The notes below the pieces were generated by a model, which saw only the letters and a list, made by a program, of their open reading frames with translations, did no database searches and was not told where the DNA came from. From Rhodobacteraceae bacterium D3-12 (lineage in GTDB: Bacteria; Pseudomonadota; Alphaproteobacteria; Rhodobacterales; Rhodobacteraceae): 64,000 nt of DNA. The position numbers and the translations under genes are program-made. The stretch covers positions 2,542,001 to 2,606,000 of the forward strand of contig CP104793.1 of assembly GCA_025916135.1 (NCBI GenBank), given 5' to 3'. Positions 45,146 through 53,630 of the stretch are shown here, in pieces. How positions within the stretch are numbered: position 1 is the stretch's first letter; every line of letters begins with the position of its first letter.

Positions 45146-46483
45146 TCATACGCCGCCGGTCATAATTGATGGCTCGCGCCGCGCCTGACAGTTTCGCGCG
45201 GTGCAAATCCGGCAATTCGCCCCCACGGCGATGCCATTGCCCTCGCCGCCCGTCTCACCCTCGGCGGCCTGCAACGGGCCATTCACCGGCAGGATCAGCA
45301 TATGCGCCTCGTAGAGCGGATCACGGTTCAACCCCGGCGCGCTACGCGGTTGCGCCACGGCATAGGTGACAAACGCACGCTCCTGCACGCGCCCATCCCG
45401 CCGCCCCGGCTGATGCAACCGTTCAAACAACGGCACCAACGGGCGGCTCAACGCCCTGAACAGCGGCCACAACGGACAAGCAGCCCCATAGCGCGGCAAA
45501 ACAAACCCCTCGACCGGCTGGCGAAATGTGATCGTGCCCGACCCGTCACAGATCACCAACCCCGCCTCCAACTCCGGCACGCTCGCGATTCGCCGCATCG
45601 CCGCGCCCAGATCAACACCAAACCGCTCCGACAGGATCAGCGGATTTGGCCCCGCCTCTTCAAGCACGCCTAATACCTCTGGTAACGGCATAAGATCGGC
45701 GTCGCGGCGATAGCGATCCAGCGCCGCACGCGCCTGAACCTGTGCGCTGGCCGACACCAACTGGCTTGCTCCGGCGACAAGCGCTTCGGGAATTTCGACG
45801 GTCTTGACCTCCTCCAGCGCCTGAAAATGCCCGCTATGCGCCGACCAGAACGCCTCCAATTCGTCTTGCGGCGACCCCGGCTCATTCTCGCCCGCATCTT
45901 CCGCATCCAGAAACCCGGCAAGCGATCGCGCCCCATCGGCAAGGCGCAACGCGTCTTCGTTGATGTTGCGATGGAACCGCTCACGCCATTCCGGCTCGAT
46001 CTCCTTGGTGTCGACCAAAATCCCTGCGGTCGAGCGGATCGAGGTTGCCGTATCCAGAACCTCGTGCAAGGTCGCCGCCAAATGCGGATCATGCGTCAGG
46101 CGATCATTCAACGATGCCACCGCCCGCTCCAATGCCGCAATCCTGCGCCCCTGCGCCGCGACCAAACGCGCCCAGCCCGGAAACCGCCCGGCAAAATCCT
46201 CAACCTGCGCCAGCTCGGCCCCCTCTTCGTCGGCCTCTGCGGCAGCCCGGCGCAACCGCTCGATCAATGCCGCCTCGGCGCCTTCTGCCAACAGCGATGG
46301 CTCCACCCCCAGCACCCCGGCAATATTGATCAGCAACTTACCGCCGATTCTGCGCCGGTTATGCTCAATCAGGTTCAAGTAGCTTGGCGAAATCTCGACA
46401 AGCTTGGCCAACTGCGATTGCCGCATCCCCTGCAACAGCCGCCTTTCGCGTATCCTGTTTCCCGCCAGCCTCGTCTCGGGCAT
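45146..46483 (-). CDS. XRE-family short-chain fatty-acyl regulator (DUF2083 type)
   Basis: A 445-residue transcription regulator. Residues 8-62 are an XRE helix-turn-helix (QGMRQSQLAKLVEISPSYLNLIEHNRRRIGGKLLINIAG). The rest resembles the RamB/PccR family, with a C-terminal domain holding a CRICTARNC cysteine cluster that may bind a metal or acyl-CoA. Members control acetate, propionate or glyoxylate genes. It is divergent from the ABC importer across a 218-base gap with a perfect palindrome, so it may regulate both. Confidence 0.9.
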   Translation of the reverse strand: MPETRLAGNRIRERRLLQGMRQSQLAKLVEISPSYLNLIEHNRRRIGGKLLINIAGVLGVEPSLLAEGAEAALIERLRRAAAEADEEGAELAQVEDFAGRFPGWARLVAAQGRRIAALERAVASLNDRLTHDPHLAATLHEVLDTATSIRSTAGILVDTKEIEPEWRERFHRNINEDALRLADGARSLAGFLDAEDAGENEPGSPQDELEAFWSAHSGHFQALEEVKTVEIPEALVAGASQLVSASAQVQARAALDRYRRDADLMPLPEVLGVLEEAGPNPLILSERFGVDLGAAMRRIASVPELEAGLVICDGSGTITFRQPVEGFVLPRYGAACPLWPLFRALSRPLVPLFERLHQPGRRDGRVQERAFVTYAVAQPRSAPGLNRDPLYEAHMLILPVNGPLQAAEGETGGEGNGIAVGANCRICTARNCQARREPSIMTGGV

Positions 46484-46560
46484 CCAATTTTCCTCTCTAT
46501 TTCAACGCCTTTCTGCGCTGCGACATAAGGTTTTTTACATGACGCCGGGGAAGTTTGTAT

Positions 46561-46578
46561 ACTTTTTTACAAAAAAGT
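46561..46578. promoter_or_regulatory. Perfect 18-base palindrome between the XRE regulator and importer genes
   Basis: ACTTTTTT-AC-AAAAAAGT forms a dyad with eight-base arms. It lies 78 bases upstream of the regulator start and 124 bases before the binding-protein start. A related TTTTTTACATG lies at 46530-46540, and a second dyad GCACA-TT-TGTGC at 46635-46646. These are good candidates for binding by the adjacent XRE protein. Confidence 0.5.
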
Positions 46579-46701
46579 TGTTTAGCCCCAGCGCGTTGTT
46601 GCGCAATTTTCTTTTTCCACCGGATAATAGTTTTGCACATTTGTGCGCGTGGGGCGGCAAGAGGAGGTCTCCCCACATCTATACGTAACGGGAGGAACTT
46701 C

Positions 46702-48048
46702 ATGACCAATTCTAATTTCACGCGCCGCGGCTTGCTCAAGCGAAGCGCGGTTGGCGGTGCCGGACTCGCTTTGCCGACCATCTTCACAGCAAGCTCGGCC
46801 TCTGCTTACACCAACGAACCCACAGGCGGCAGCGTCACGCTCGGCTTTAACGTGCCTCAAACCGGCCCCTATGCCGAAGAAGGCCTTGACGAACTGCGCG
46901 CCCAAGAGCTTGCCGTCGAGCACCTGAACGGTGGCGGCGATGGCGGCATGATGAGCAGCTTCTCGTCGAAAGCCCTCAAAGGGAACGGCATTCTGGGCAA
47001 GAAGGTCGAATTCGTAACTGGCGACACCCAAACTAAATCTGACGCCGCACGCGCATCGGCCAAGTCGATGATCGAAAAAGACGGTGCCATCATGATCAAC
47101 GGCGGCTCGTCCTCGGGCGTGGCCGTGGCGGTTCAGGGTCTCTGCCAAGAGGCTGGCGTCATCTTCATGGCGGGTCTGACCCACTCGAATGACACCACCG
47201 GCAAAGATAAAAAAGCCAACGGTTTCCGTCACTTCTTTAACGCCTACATGTCCGGTGCCGCGCTCGCGCCCGTGCTGGCCAAGGAATACGGCAAGGAACG
47301 CCGCGCCTATCACCTCACCGCCGACTACACCTGGGGCTGGACCCAGCAAGAGTCGATCCAGGCCGCAACCGAAGCCGTCGGTTGGGAGACCGTCAACAAC
47401 GTGCTGACGCCGCTCGCCTCGACCGATTTCTCGTCCTATATCGCTCCGGTTCTGAACTCCGGCGCAGACGTGCTGGTGCTCAACCACTACGGCGGCAACA
47501 TGGTGAACTCGCTGACCAACGCGATTCAATTCGGCCTGCGTGACAAGATGGCGAACGGCAAGCAGTTCGAAATCGTTGTTCCGCTCTACTCCGAGCTGAT
47601 GGCAGCCGGCGCCGGTGCCAACGTGCAAGGCGTGTTCGGTTCGATGAACTGGAACTGGCAGCTTCAGGATGACGGCACCAAAGCCTTCGTTAAATCCTTT
47701 GGCGAGAAATACGGCCGTCCGCCGTCGAACTCGGCACAAACCTGCTACGCTCAGATCATGCTCTATGCAGATGCCTGTGAGCGGGCCGGAACCTTCAACC
47801 CATGCGGTGTTGCCGAAGCCCTCGAAGGCTTTGAATTCGACGGCTTGGGCAATGGTCCAACGCTCTATCGCGCCGAGGATCACCAGTGCTTCAAAGACGT
47901 GCTGGTCATGAAGGGCAAAGAGAACCCGACGAACGAGTATGACACGCTGGAAATCGTCGAAGTGACGCCGCGCGCTCAGGTTGAGTATGCGGCCGACCAC
48001 CCGATGTTTGCGGGCGGCGAGCTCGGTTCCTGCAACTCGGGCACCTAA
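46702..48048 (+). CDS. ABC-type branched-chain amino acid-like substrate-binding protein
   Basis: A 448-residue periplasmic protein of the Leu/Ile/Val-binding (type I) family. The N-terminus TRRGLLKRSAVGG is a Tat signal, so the protein is probably exported folded. The mature domain starts at GGSVTLGFNVPQTGPYAEEGLDELRAQELAVEHLNGG. Cysteines near the end (ACERAGTFNPCG) may bridge. The ATG at 46702 has a GGGAGGA site. The substrate is not given by sequence; amino acids, amides or carboxylates are possible. It begins the importer operon. Confidence 0.9.
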   Translation: MTNSNFTRRGLLKRSAVGGAGLALPTIFTASSASAYTNEPTGGSVTLGFNVPQTGPYAEEGLDELRAQELAVEHLNGGGDGGMMSSFSSKALKGNGILGKKVEFVTGDTQTKSDAARASAKSMIEKDGAIMINGGSSSGVAVAVQGLCQEAGVIFMAGLTHSNDTTGKDKKANGFRHFFNAYMSGAALAPVLAKEYGKERRAYHLTADYTWGWTQQESIQAATEAVGWETVNNVLTPLASTDFSSYIAPVLNSGADVLVLNHYGGNMVNSLTNAIQFGLRDKMANGKQFEIVVPLYSELMAAGAGANVQGVFGSMNWNWQLQDDGTKAFVKSFGEKYGRPPSNSAQTCYAQIMLYADACERAGTFNPCGVAEALEGFEFDGLGNGPTLYRAEDHQCFKDVLVMKGKENPTNEYDTLEIVEVTPRAQVEYAADHPMFAGGELGSCNSGT

Positions 48049-48065
48049 ACCTTCCATCAACCGGT

Positions 48066-48089
48066 CGGGCGGGGGCTTCCCCCTGCCCG
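48066..48089 (+). other. Stable hairpin between binding-protein and permease genes
   Basis: A ten-base stem (48066-48075 with 48080-48089, one G-T pair) with a four-base loop lies 18 bases after the binding-protein stop. There is no T-run. Such hairpins protect the 5' message and lower expression of downstream permeases compared to binding protein. Confidence 0.6.
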
Positions 48090-48177
48090 GCTTTCGCGAT
48101 GACTTGATTGACGGGCGCGCGGCTCTTCCGCGCCCCGTTCGCGCCTTAACAGGCATTCCATTTACAGGTGGGGACCA

Positions 48178-49206
48178 ATGGACGCAATTTTCCTGCAAAT
48201 CCTGAACGGGCTCGACAAGGGGTCGGCCTATGCGCTGATCGCTCTTGGGCTCACGCTGATCTTCGGCACGCTCGGCGTGGTGAACTTCGCGCATGGTGCG
48301 CTTTTCATGATCGGCGCGTTCTGCGCGGTGACACTCTCCAAACTCTTCGCCTACGAAGTGGCAACCGGAGAGGTCGAGAAAACACCATGGGGGGCTGAAA
48401 AAGCAGTCACCCGCCCGCTAATGGAAAGCTGGCTGGGCGAAAGCATAGGTGGGTCTCTGATTGACTGGGCGGTGCCATTGGCGCTGCTGTTCTCGATCCC
48501 GATAATGATTGCTGTCGGCCTCATTATGGAACGCGGGCTGATCAAACACTTCTATAACCGTCCCCACGCGGATCAGATCCTCGTCACCTTCGGGCTTGCC
48601 ATCATCCTTCAGGAAATCATCCGTGGGATTTTTTCGGCCAACCCGATCCAAACACCCGAACCTCAGGCCTTCAAAGGCACCTTTGACTTCGGCGTCTGGC
48701 TGGGCATGGAAGCCAACGTGGTGGTTTATCCCTACTGGCGTATGACCTATTTCTTCTTTTCCGCGGTGGTCATCGGCGGCGTCTTTGCCTTCCTGCGCTA
48801 TACGACATTTGGCATGGTGGTGCGTGCCGGCATGGCCGACCGTGAAACCGTCGGCCTGTTGGGCATCAATATCAACCGCCGCTTTACCATCATGTTTGCC
48901 CTCGCCGCGGTTGTCGCGGGTTGGGCCGGGGTGATGTATGCCCCGATCAACGCCCCCAACTACCACATGGGCATGGACTTCCTCGTGCTCAGCTTCGTGG
49001 TCGTGGTTGTCGGCGGCATGGGCTCCCTGCCCGGTGCGGTCGCGGCGGGCTTCTTGCTCGGCATCCTCGAAAGCTTCGCCTCGATGACGGCCGTGAAAGA
49101 CCTTCTCGACGGCATCGACCAGATCATCATCTACTTGGTGGCAATTGTTATCCTGCTCACGCGCCCGCGCGGACTTATGGGCAAAAAAGGCGTGATGGAG
49201 GACTAA
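48178..49206 (+). CDS. livH: Branched-chain amino acid-type ABC permease (LivH family)
   Basis: A 342-residue inner-membrane permease. The [38 protein letters not shown] start and the [26 protein letters not shown] region are typical of LivH. About eight helices. A 50-residue insertion with [18 protein letters not shown] after helix 2 makes it longer than the usual 300. It lies between the binding-protein gene and livM, 4 bases apart from the latter. Confidence 0.92.
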   Translation: MDAIFLQILNGLDKGSAYALIALGLTLIFGTLGVVNFAHGALFMIGAFCAVTLSKLFAYEVATGEVEKTPWGAEKAVTRPLMESWLGESIGGSLIDWAVPLALLFSIPIMIAVGLIMERGLIKHFYNRPHADQILVTFGLAIILQEIIRGIFSANPIQTPEPQAFKGTFDFGVWLGMEANVVVYPYWRMTYFFFSAVVIGGVFAFLRYTTFGMVVRAGMADRETVGLLGININRRFTIMFALAAVVAGWAGVMYAPINAPNYHMGMDFLVLSFVVVVVGGMGSLPGAVAAGFLLGILESFASMTAVKDLLDGIDQIIIYLVAIVILLTRPRGLMGKKGVMED

Positions 49207-49210
49207 TCAC

Positions 49211-50419
49211 ATGCTCGGTCTCAACAAGAAAGACACAGGCCTTCTGCTCGTCGTCATCGCATTGTCGCTGTTTGCGCCAATCATTCTCAATATCTTCCCC
49301 AAGGGGTCGGGACTGGCGTTCTTCAATGGCGGCTATCCCGACCTGATGCAGCGCTTCGTGATCTTCGGGATTTTCGCGATTGGCTTTAACATCCTGTTTG
49401 GATTGACCGGCTACCTTTCCTTTGGGCACGCCGCCTTCCTCGGCATCGGTTCCTACGCCGCCGTTTGGATGTTCAAACTGCTCAGCTACAACGTGGTGCC
49501 TGCCCTGATCCTAAGCGTCATTATGGCGGGGCTGCTTTCGGTCGTGATCGGCTACATCAGCCTGCGCCGCTCTGGCATCTACTTTTCAATCCTTACGCTG
49601 GCATTTGCCCAGATGATGTATGCCATCGCTTATTCCGACCTCTTCGGGCGCTGGCTTGGAACGTCGCTGACAAATGGCGAAACCGGGCTTCAGGTCTATA
49701 CCAACGACCCACAACACCTCTTGGGCGATGGGCCAACCGTGCCGCATATCTTCGGCCTCGAAATGCGCGCGCATTACGACCTGACGGTCGGCGCTTGGGA
49801 ATTCACCTTCCCCGTCGGCTATTACTTCTGCGCCATCTTCCTTGTGCTCTCGTTCTACTTGTCGATCCGCATCTTCCGCTCTCCCTTTGGGCTGATGCTG
49901 CGGGCGATCAAATCGAACCAGACCCGGATGAGCTATACAGGCCTCAACAGCAAACCCTACACCCTTGCCGCCTTTATCATCTCGGGCATGTATGCCGGGC
50001 TTGCCGGTGGTCTGCTGGCCTCAATGGACCCCCTCGCCGGAGCCGAGCGCATGTATTGGACCGAAAGCGGCGCGGTCGTCATCATGACCGTGCTGGGCGG
50101 CGCTGGCACCCTGATCGGGCCGATCCTTGGCGCAGGCACGATCAAATACATGGAAAACATCATCTCCAAGATGAACGAAAAACTGCTGCATCAGTGGTTC
50201 GATTTCCTGCCACAATCGCTTGAACACGCGATGGTCTGGATCGCATCGTGGTTCACCGGCGAAGGCTGGCACCTCACCCTCGGGGCGCTGTTCATGCTGG
50301 TCATCATCTTCCTGCCCGGTGGGCTTGTCGAAGGGGGGCAAAAAATCCTCAACCTCTTCCGCCGCAAGAAACCGGACGCCAATGATGACACGTCCAAACA
50401 CTCCACCCCGGCCGAATAA
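49211..50419 (+). CDS. livM: Branched-chain amino acid-type ABC permease (LivM family)
   Basis: A 402-residue partner permease. [22 protein letters not shown] and [46 protein letters not shown] are diagnostic. The C-terminus extends into a basic tail ([21 protein letters not shown]). It is followed 12 bases later by the ATPase gene. Eight to ten helices. Confidence 0.92.
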   Translation: MLGLNKKDTGLLLVVIALSLFAPIILNIFPKGSGLAFFNGGYPDLMQRFVIFGIFAIGFNILFGLTGYLSFGHAAFLGIGSYAAVWMFKLLSYNVVPALILSVIMAGLLSVVIGYISLRRSGIYFSILTLAFAQMMYAIAYSDLFGRWLGTSLTNGETGLQVYTNDPQHLLGDGPTVPHIFGLEMRAHYDLTVGAWEFTFPVGYYFCAIFLVLSFYLSIRIFRSPFGLMLRAIKSNQTRMSYTGLNSKPYTLAAFIISGMYAGLAGGLLASMDPLAGAERMYWTESGAVVIMTVLGGAGTLIGPILGAGTIKYMENIISKMNEKLLHQWFDFLPQSLEHAMVWIASWFTGEGWHLTLGALFMLVIIFLPGGLVEGGQKILNLFRRKKPDANDDTSKHSTPAE

Positions 50420-50431
50420 GGAAACGCGACA

Positions 50432-51185
50432 ATGGGTATTCTTGAAGTCAAGAACGTCAACAAGCGCTTCGGCGGCCTTCAGGCTCTGGGCGATGTGAAC
50501 CTCTCCGTGGCGGAAAACGCCTGCCACGCGATCATCGGCCCCAACGGGGCGGGCAAATCGACACTGCTGAATTGCTTCGTGGGCAAGCTGATCCCCGACA
50601 CCGGCTCGGTCATGTTTGACGGCCAATCGGTGCTGGGCCGCACCCCGTTCCAGATCAATCAGATGGGCATTTCCCGCGTGTTCCAAACGCCCGAAATTTT
50701 CGGACCTCAGCGTGATGGAAAACATGATGATCCCGATCTTTGCCAAACGCGACGGGGCCTTCCGCATGCATGCCATCGAACAGATGATGCAGGAGAAAGA
50801 CATCGTCGAACGCGCCGAAGCCATGCTCGAAGACATGAACATGGTCGAAAAACGCGGCATGCAGGCCTCCTCCATGTCGCGCGGCGATAAACGGCGGCTG
50901 GAAATCGGCATGTGCCTGTCGCAAGAGCCCCGCCTCTTGCTGCTCGACGAACCCACCGCCGGCATGGCGCGGGCTGATACCAACAACACCATCGACCTTT
51001 TGAAGCAGATCAAGGAAGAGCGCGACATCACCATCGCCATCATCGAACACGATATGCACGTGGTGTTCTCACTGGCCGACCGGATCACCGTTCTGGCACA
51101 GGGCACGCCGCTGGTCGAAGATAGCCCCGAGAACATCAAGGGCCATCCAAAAGTCCGCGAAGCCTATCTCGGAGAAGCCGCATGA
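50432..51185 (+). CDS. livG: Liv-type ABC ATPase (LivG family), frameshifted
   Basis: About 250 residues when repaired. The Walker A box GPNGAGKS and the Q-loop VFQTPEI read in the first frame. From about 50700 the frame changes; DLSVMENMMIP, the signature MSRGDKRRLEIG, Walker B LLLLDEPTAGM and the switch His in IEHDM lie in another. One extra T in the run 50697-50700, or two missing bases, explains it. The signature lacks the standard LSGGE form (MSRGD). Couples with livH/livM and the second ATPase. Likely a sequencing error. Confidence 0.88.
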
Positions 51186-51370
51186 TCCGCGAAATCTACC
51201 TCCTGACCATTTTGATCCTCACCCCTGCAGGAGAGTTGGTCTCGGCAGACACATCGGTTTTCGCCGAACGCAGCCAATGTCAGGCCGCAGCCAAAGCCGT
51301 AACGTCGCAAGCCCGCAGCGTTGGTGCCAAGGGCAAGACCAAGGTTTCAGCCAGCTGCACACCACTTTGA
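51182..51370 (+). CDS. Small secreted protein in the liv operon
   Basis: A 62-residue product with a signal peptide (MIREIYLLTILILTPAGELVSA) and a mature part with two cysteines (RSQCQAAA and VSASCTPL) that may bridge. The start overlaps the livG stop (ATGA), so translation is coupled. No known family. Its position between the two ATPase genes is unusual. Confidence 0.65.
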   Translation: MIREIYLLTILILTPAGELVSADTSVFAERSQCQAAAKAVTSQARSVGAKGKTKVSASCTPL

Positions 51371-51382
51371 CCTGCGAATTCT

Positions 51383-51418
51383 CGCCACAGAGCACGCCAC
51401 AGAACACGCCACAGTGCA
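51383..51418 (+). repeat. Three tandem copies of a 12-base repeat
   Basis: CGCCACAGNNCA occurs three times in a row (51383, 51395 and 51407), in the gap before the second ATPase gene. It keeps a coding-like triplet phase, which would give repeated Thr-Glu-His-Ala if translated, but there is no start for it. It may be simple slippage. Confidence 0.75.
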
Positions 51419-51440
51419 CCCCATCAGGGAGACCGAAAGA

Positions 51441-52196
51441 ATGAACGTCAAACCCGACTTTTCCAAAGGCCATAACTACGCCGAAACCGCCCCCGCTTAC
51501 CTGTCGATCTGGAACATGGAGAGCTATTACGGCGAAAGCTATATCGTGCAGAACATCTCGTTCAACGTGCACGAAGGCGAAATCCTCGCGCTTCTCGGGC
51601 GCAACGGCGCGGGCAAAACCTCAACCCTGCGCTCCATCGCCCGGATGGACAGCCCGCAAGTGACCCATGGCGAAATCTGGCTCGACCACCAGCCGCTGCA
51701 CACCATGAAAAGCTTCGAGGCGGCGCAGGCGGGTATCGGACTTGTCCCCGAAGACCGCAGCATCATCCCCGGCCTCACGGTCGAGGAAAACATCGAACTG
51801 GCCCAGATCGCCCCGCCCCTCGGCTGGTCGATCGAGCGCATTTATGAACTGTTCCCGCGACTGGGCGAACGGCGCAAGCAAGAGGGCGTGACGCTCTCGG
51901 GTGGCGAACAGCAAATGCTCGCCATTGGCCGCGCCTTGGCGCGTGACATCAAGGTTCTGTTGCTCGACGAACCCTACGAAGGCCTCGCCCCGGTGATCGT
52001 TGACGAGATCGAAAAGACCCTGCGCATCATCAAGGAACAGGGCATCACCACCGTGATCGTTGAACAAAACGCCGTGCGCGCCCTTGAGCTGGCCGACCGG
52101 GCGGTGATCCTTGATACGGGCGGCATCGTCTTTGACGGCTCCGCCGCCGAAGTGCTCGAAAACGAAGAACTGCGCGCCGAATACCTCGCAATCTAA
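51441..52196 (+). CDS. livF: Liv-type ABC ATPase (LivF family)
   Basis: A 251-residue ATPase. GRNGAGKT (Walker A), LSGGEQQML (signature), LLLDEPYEGLAP (Walker B) and VEQNAVRA (switch, with Q-N where LivF has no His) follow the LivF pattern. About 19 additional residues precede the domain (MNVKPDFSKGHNYAETAPAYLS). The ATG at 51441 follows an AGGGAGA-type site. It closes the importer operon, and a long hairpin follows. Confidence 0.93.
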   Translation: MNVKPDFSKGHNYAETAPAYLSIWNMESYYGESYIVQNISFNVHEGEILALLGRNGAGKTSTLRSIARMDSPQVTHGEIWLDHQPLHTMKSFEAAQAGIGLVPEDRSIIPGLTVEENIELAQIAPPLGWSIERIYELFPRLGERRKQEGVTLSGGEQQMLAIGRALARDIKVLLLDEPYEGLAPVIVDEIEKTLRIIKEQGITTVIVEQNAVRALELADRAVILDTGGIVFDGSAAEVLENEELRAEYLAI

Positions 52197-52624
52197 CCCA
52201 TGTGCCGGGGTGGGCGCTTACCTCACCCCGGCACACCTTCAAGGGCGCACCTTCTAGGGCACCCTTTCAAGGGCGCGCGCACTCCCATAGATTGCAATAG
52301 GCGGATTCCCGCACGCCCTAAGATTGTTGGCAAGTTGACACAATTTCGCCCCACTCTGGACCGACCCTGAACACGGGTGGGACACTCGATGTCCATGCGT
52401 ACCAAGCGAGACCTGTTCAGCTACGCTCGTTCCTCCAAAGGGCATGGCACTGAAGGCGGCGGCGACACAGCGAGTGTCGCCGCCGCAAGCGTCTCCCCCA
52501 TAGCCCCGACCAAGCCCCCAATACCTGCCCCCCAAACGGCGAGTTTCCGCCACATTGGCCAAATCCGCTGGCCGCGCCGTCACAACCCACTATCCTTCTG
52601 GAAAACAACAGCCCGGAGGCTCAT
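52197..52624. other. Gap after the importer operon with repeats and a strong hairpin
   Basis: A 428-base stretch. Besides the operon hairpin, three degenerate copies of ACCTTCAAGGGCG lie at about 52235-52276, with the 11-mer TTCAAGGGCGC exact at 52238 and 52266. At 52456-52486 a perfect 13-base GC stem with a five-base loop is found. A frame at 52377-52748 runs into the next gene but has no family resemblance, so I do not call it. Confidence 0.5.
52201..52235 (+). terminator. Hairpin closing the importer operon
   Basis: A perfect 12-base stem (52201-52212 with 52224-52235) with an 11-base loop begins 5 bases after the livF stop. There is no T-run, so termination would be Rho-assisted or the hairpin stabilises the 3' end. 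Confidence 0.65.
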
Positions 52625-52903
52625 ATGCTTAAATCACTTCTTCCCCTCGCCCTCGTCAGCAGCATCGCACTCAGCGGCTGTGTCGAGATGTCCTCGAACG
52701 ACAAGCAAAACCTTGGCGGCGCGCTCGCAGGTGGCGCGGTTGGGCTGATCACGGCCAAGGCGCTCGGTGCGAATACCAACTGGACCATTCTGACAACCCT
52801 CGCCGGTGCCGCCGCTGGCGTCATGGTCGCGCGCAATCAAAACAACAACGAATGCGCCTATTCCAATGGTGACGGAACATATTACACCCGCCCCTGCGGC
52901 TAA
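52625..52903 (+). CDS. Small glycine-zipper lipoprotein
   Basis: A 92-residue protein. MLKSLLPLALVSSIALSGC is a lipoprotein signal with Cys19. The mature part has glycine-zipper repeats (GGALAGGAVGLITAKALG and LAGAAAGVMVA), like small outer membrane proteins, and ends with a cysteine-containing tail (ECAYSNGDGTYYTRPCG). The ATG at 52625 follows a CGGAGG site. Function unknown. Confidence 0.75.
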   Translation: MLKSLLPLALVSSIALSGCVEMSSNDKQNLGGALAGGAVGLITAKALGANTNWTILTTLAGAAAGVMVARNQNNNECAYSNGDGTYYTRPCG

Positions 52904-53009
52904 GCTGTTTCAAATCCAATCTAACGGACATGCCCCTGTTAACTGCTCATTAAGATGCGGACCCCATGCTCAGACACTGGTGGGGGCTCCGACTTGAGGA
53001 GCCAGGGGC

Positions 53010-53455
53010 ATGTCTCCAATCGATCTTCAGGGGCCGCGCTGACGCGTGGCTCACCACATAACAGCACCCAAAACGGGTTTGCCGTGCGCTCTGGCGCTGA
53101 CAAGGCGCAAACTTTGCAAAGTGTGCAAACCTCCGCAGCGGCTGCGCCGGTCGAAACCGAACGCGCCATCGCACAGGCTCAGGCCGCCGCGAAATCCCGC
53201 ATGCGCGCCGAGGTGTCGCGACCGGAAACGCCGCGACCTCAATTAACCCAAGCCGTGCAGCAATCCGTGCAATCCGTGCAACCCCGCGAGGCGCGAACCG
53301 CGCCTGAACAGACGGCTCGCGCGGCCTCACAGACCGCTGCGCCCAAGGCCAACACCTCTCTGTTCAAACCGATGACAGCGGTCTTGCTGCACGAATTGCG
53401 CCTGCAACAGGAACTCGCCACCGTTCAGGAAGAAAAGTCGCAGCAGCGCGCGTAA
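53010..53455 (+). CDS. Ala/Gln-rich protein of unknown function, probably frameshifted
   Basis: About 148 residues when one base is added near 53034 (QGPALTRGSPHNSTQNG). The ATG at 53010 has GAGGAG 9 bases upstream, but the frame stops at 53042; the frame from 52955 continues to 53455 and lacks a good ribosome site. The product has a low-complexity middle (QAQAAAKSR, QQSVQSVQ) and a C-terminal LLHELRLQQELATVQEEKS helix. No family. It may be a cytoplasmic coiled protein. Confidence 0.5.
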
Positions 53456-53630
53456 TCCGCCGTCCCCACGGTGGTCCTCCGTGCGGGGCGCGCTGGTCTC
53501 CGGTGTTGGCTGATGCGTCCTTTAACCCGCTGTCAACGGGGGCGCGTCACCGCCTGCCGGACATCTTCGCGACCGGCCAGCGTGCACCGCACGGTTGCAT
53601 TCAATCACCCGCGCCGCTTTCCGTTTCAAA

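Noticed and set aside
46582-48294. A 570-codon open frame on the minus strand opposite the substrate-binding protein gene
   Set aside because: It mirrors the codon pattern of the real gene, has no family motifs, and runs into the permease region; the plus strand product is a clear Tat-exported binding protein.
51383-51418. Triple 12-base repeat considered as a CRISPR-like array
   Set aside because: The units are adjacent with no spacers and are too short; no cas genes are present.
52377-52748. A 123-codon plus-strand frame overlapping the start of the glycine-zipper gene
   Set aside because: It contains the perfect hairpin, lacks a ribosome site, and its second half is the out-of-frame shadow of the lipoprotein gene.
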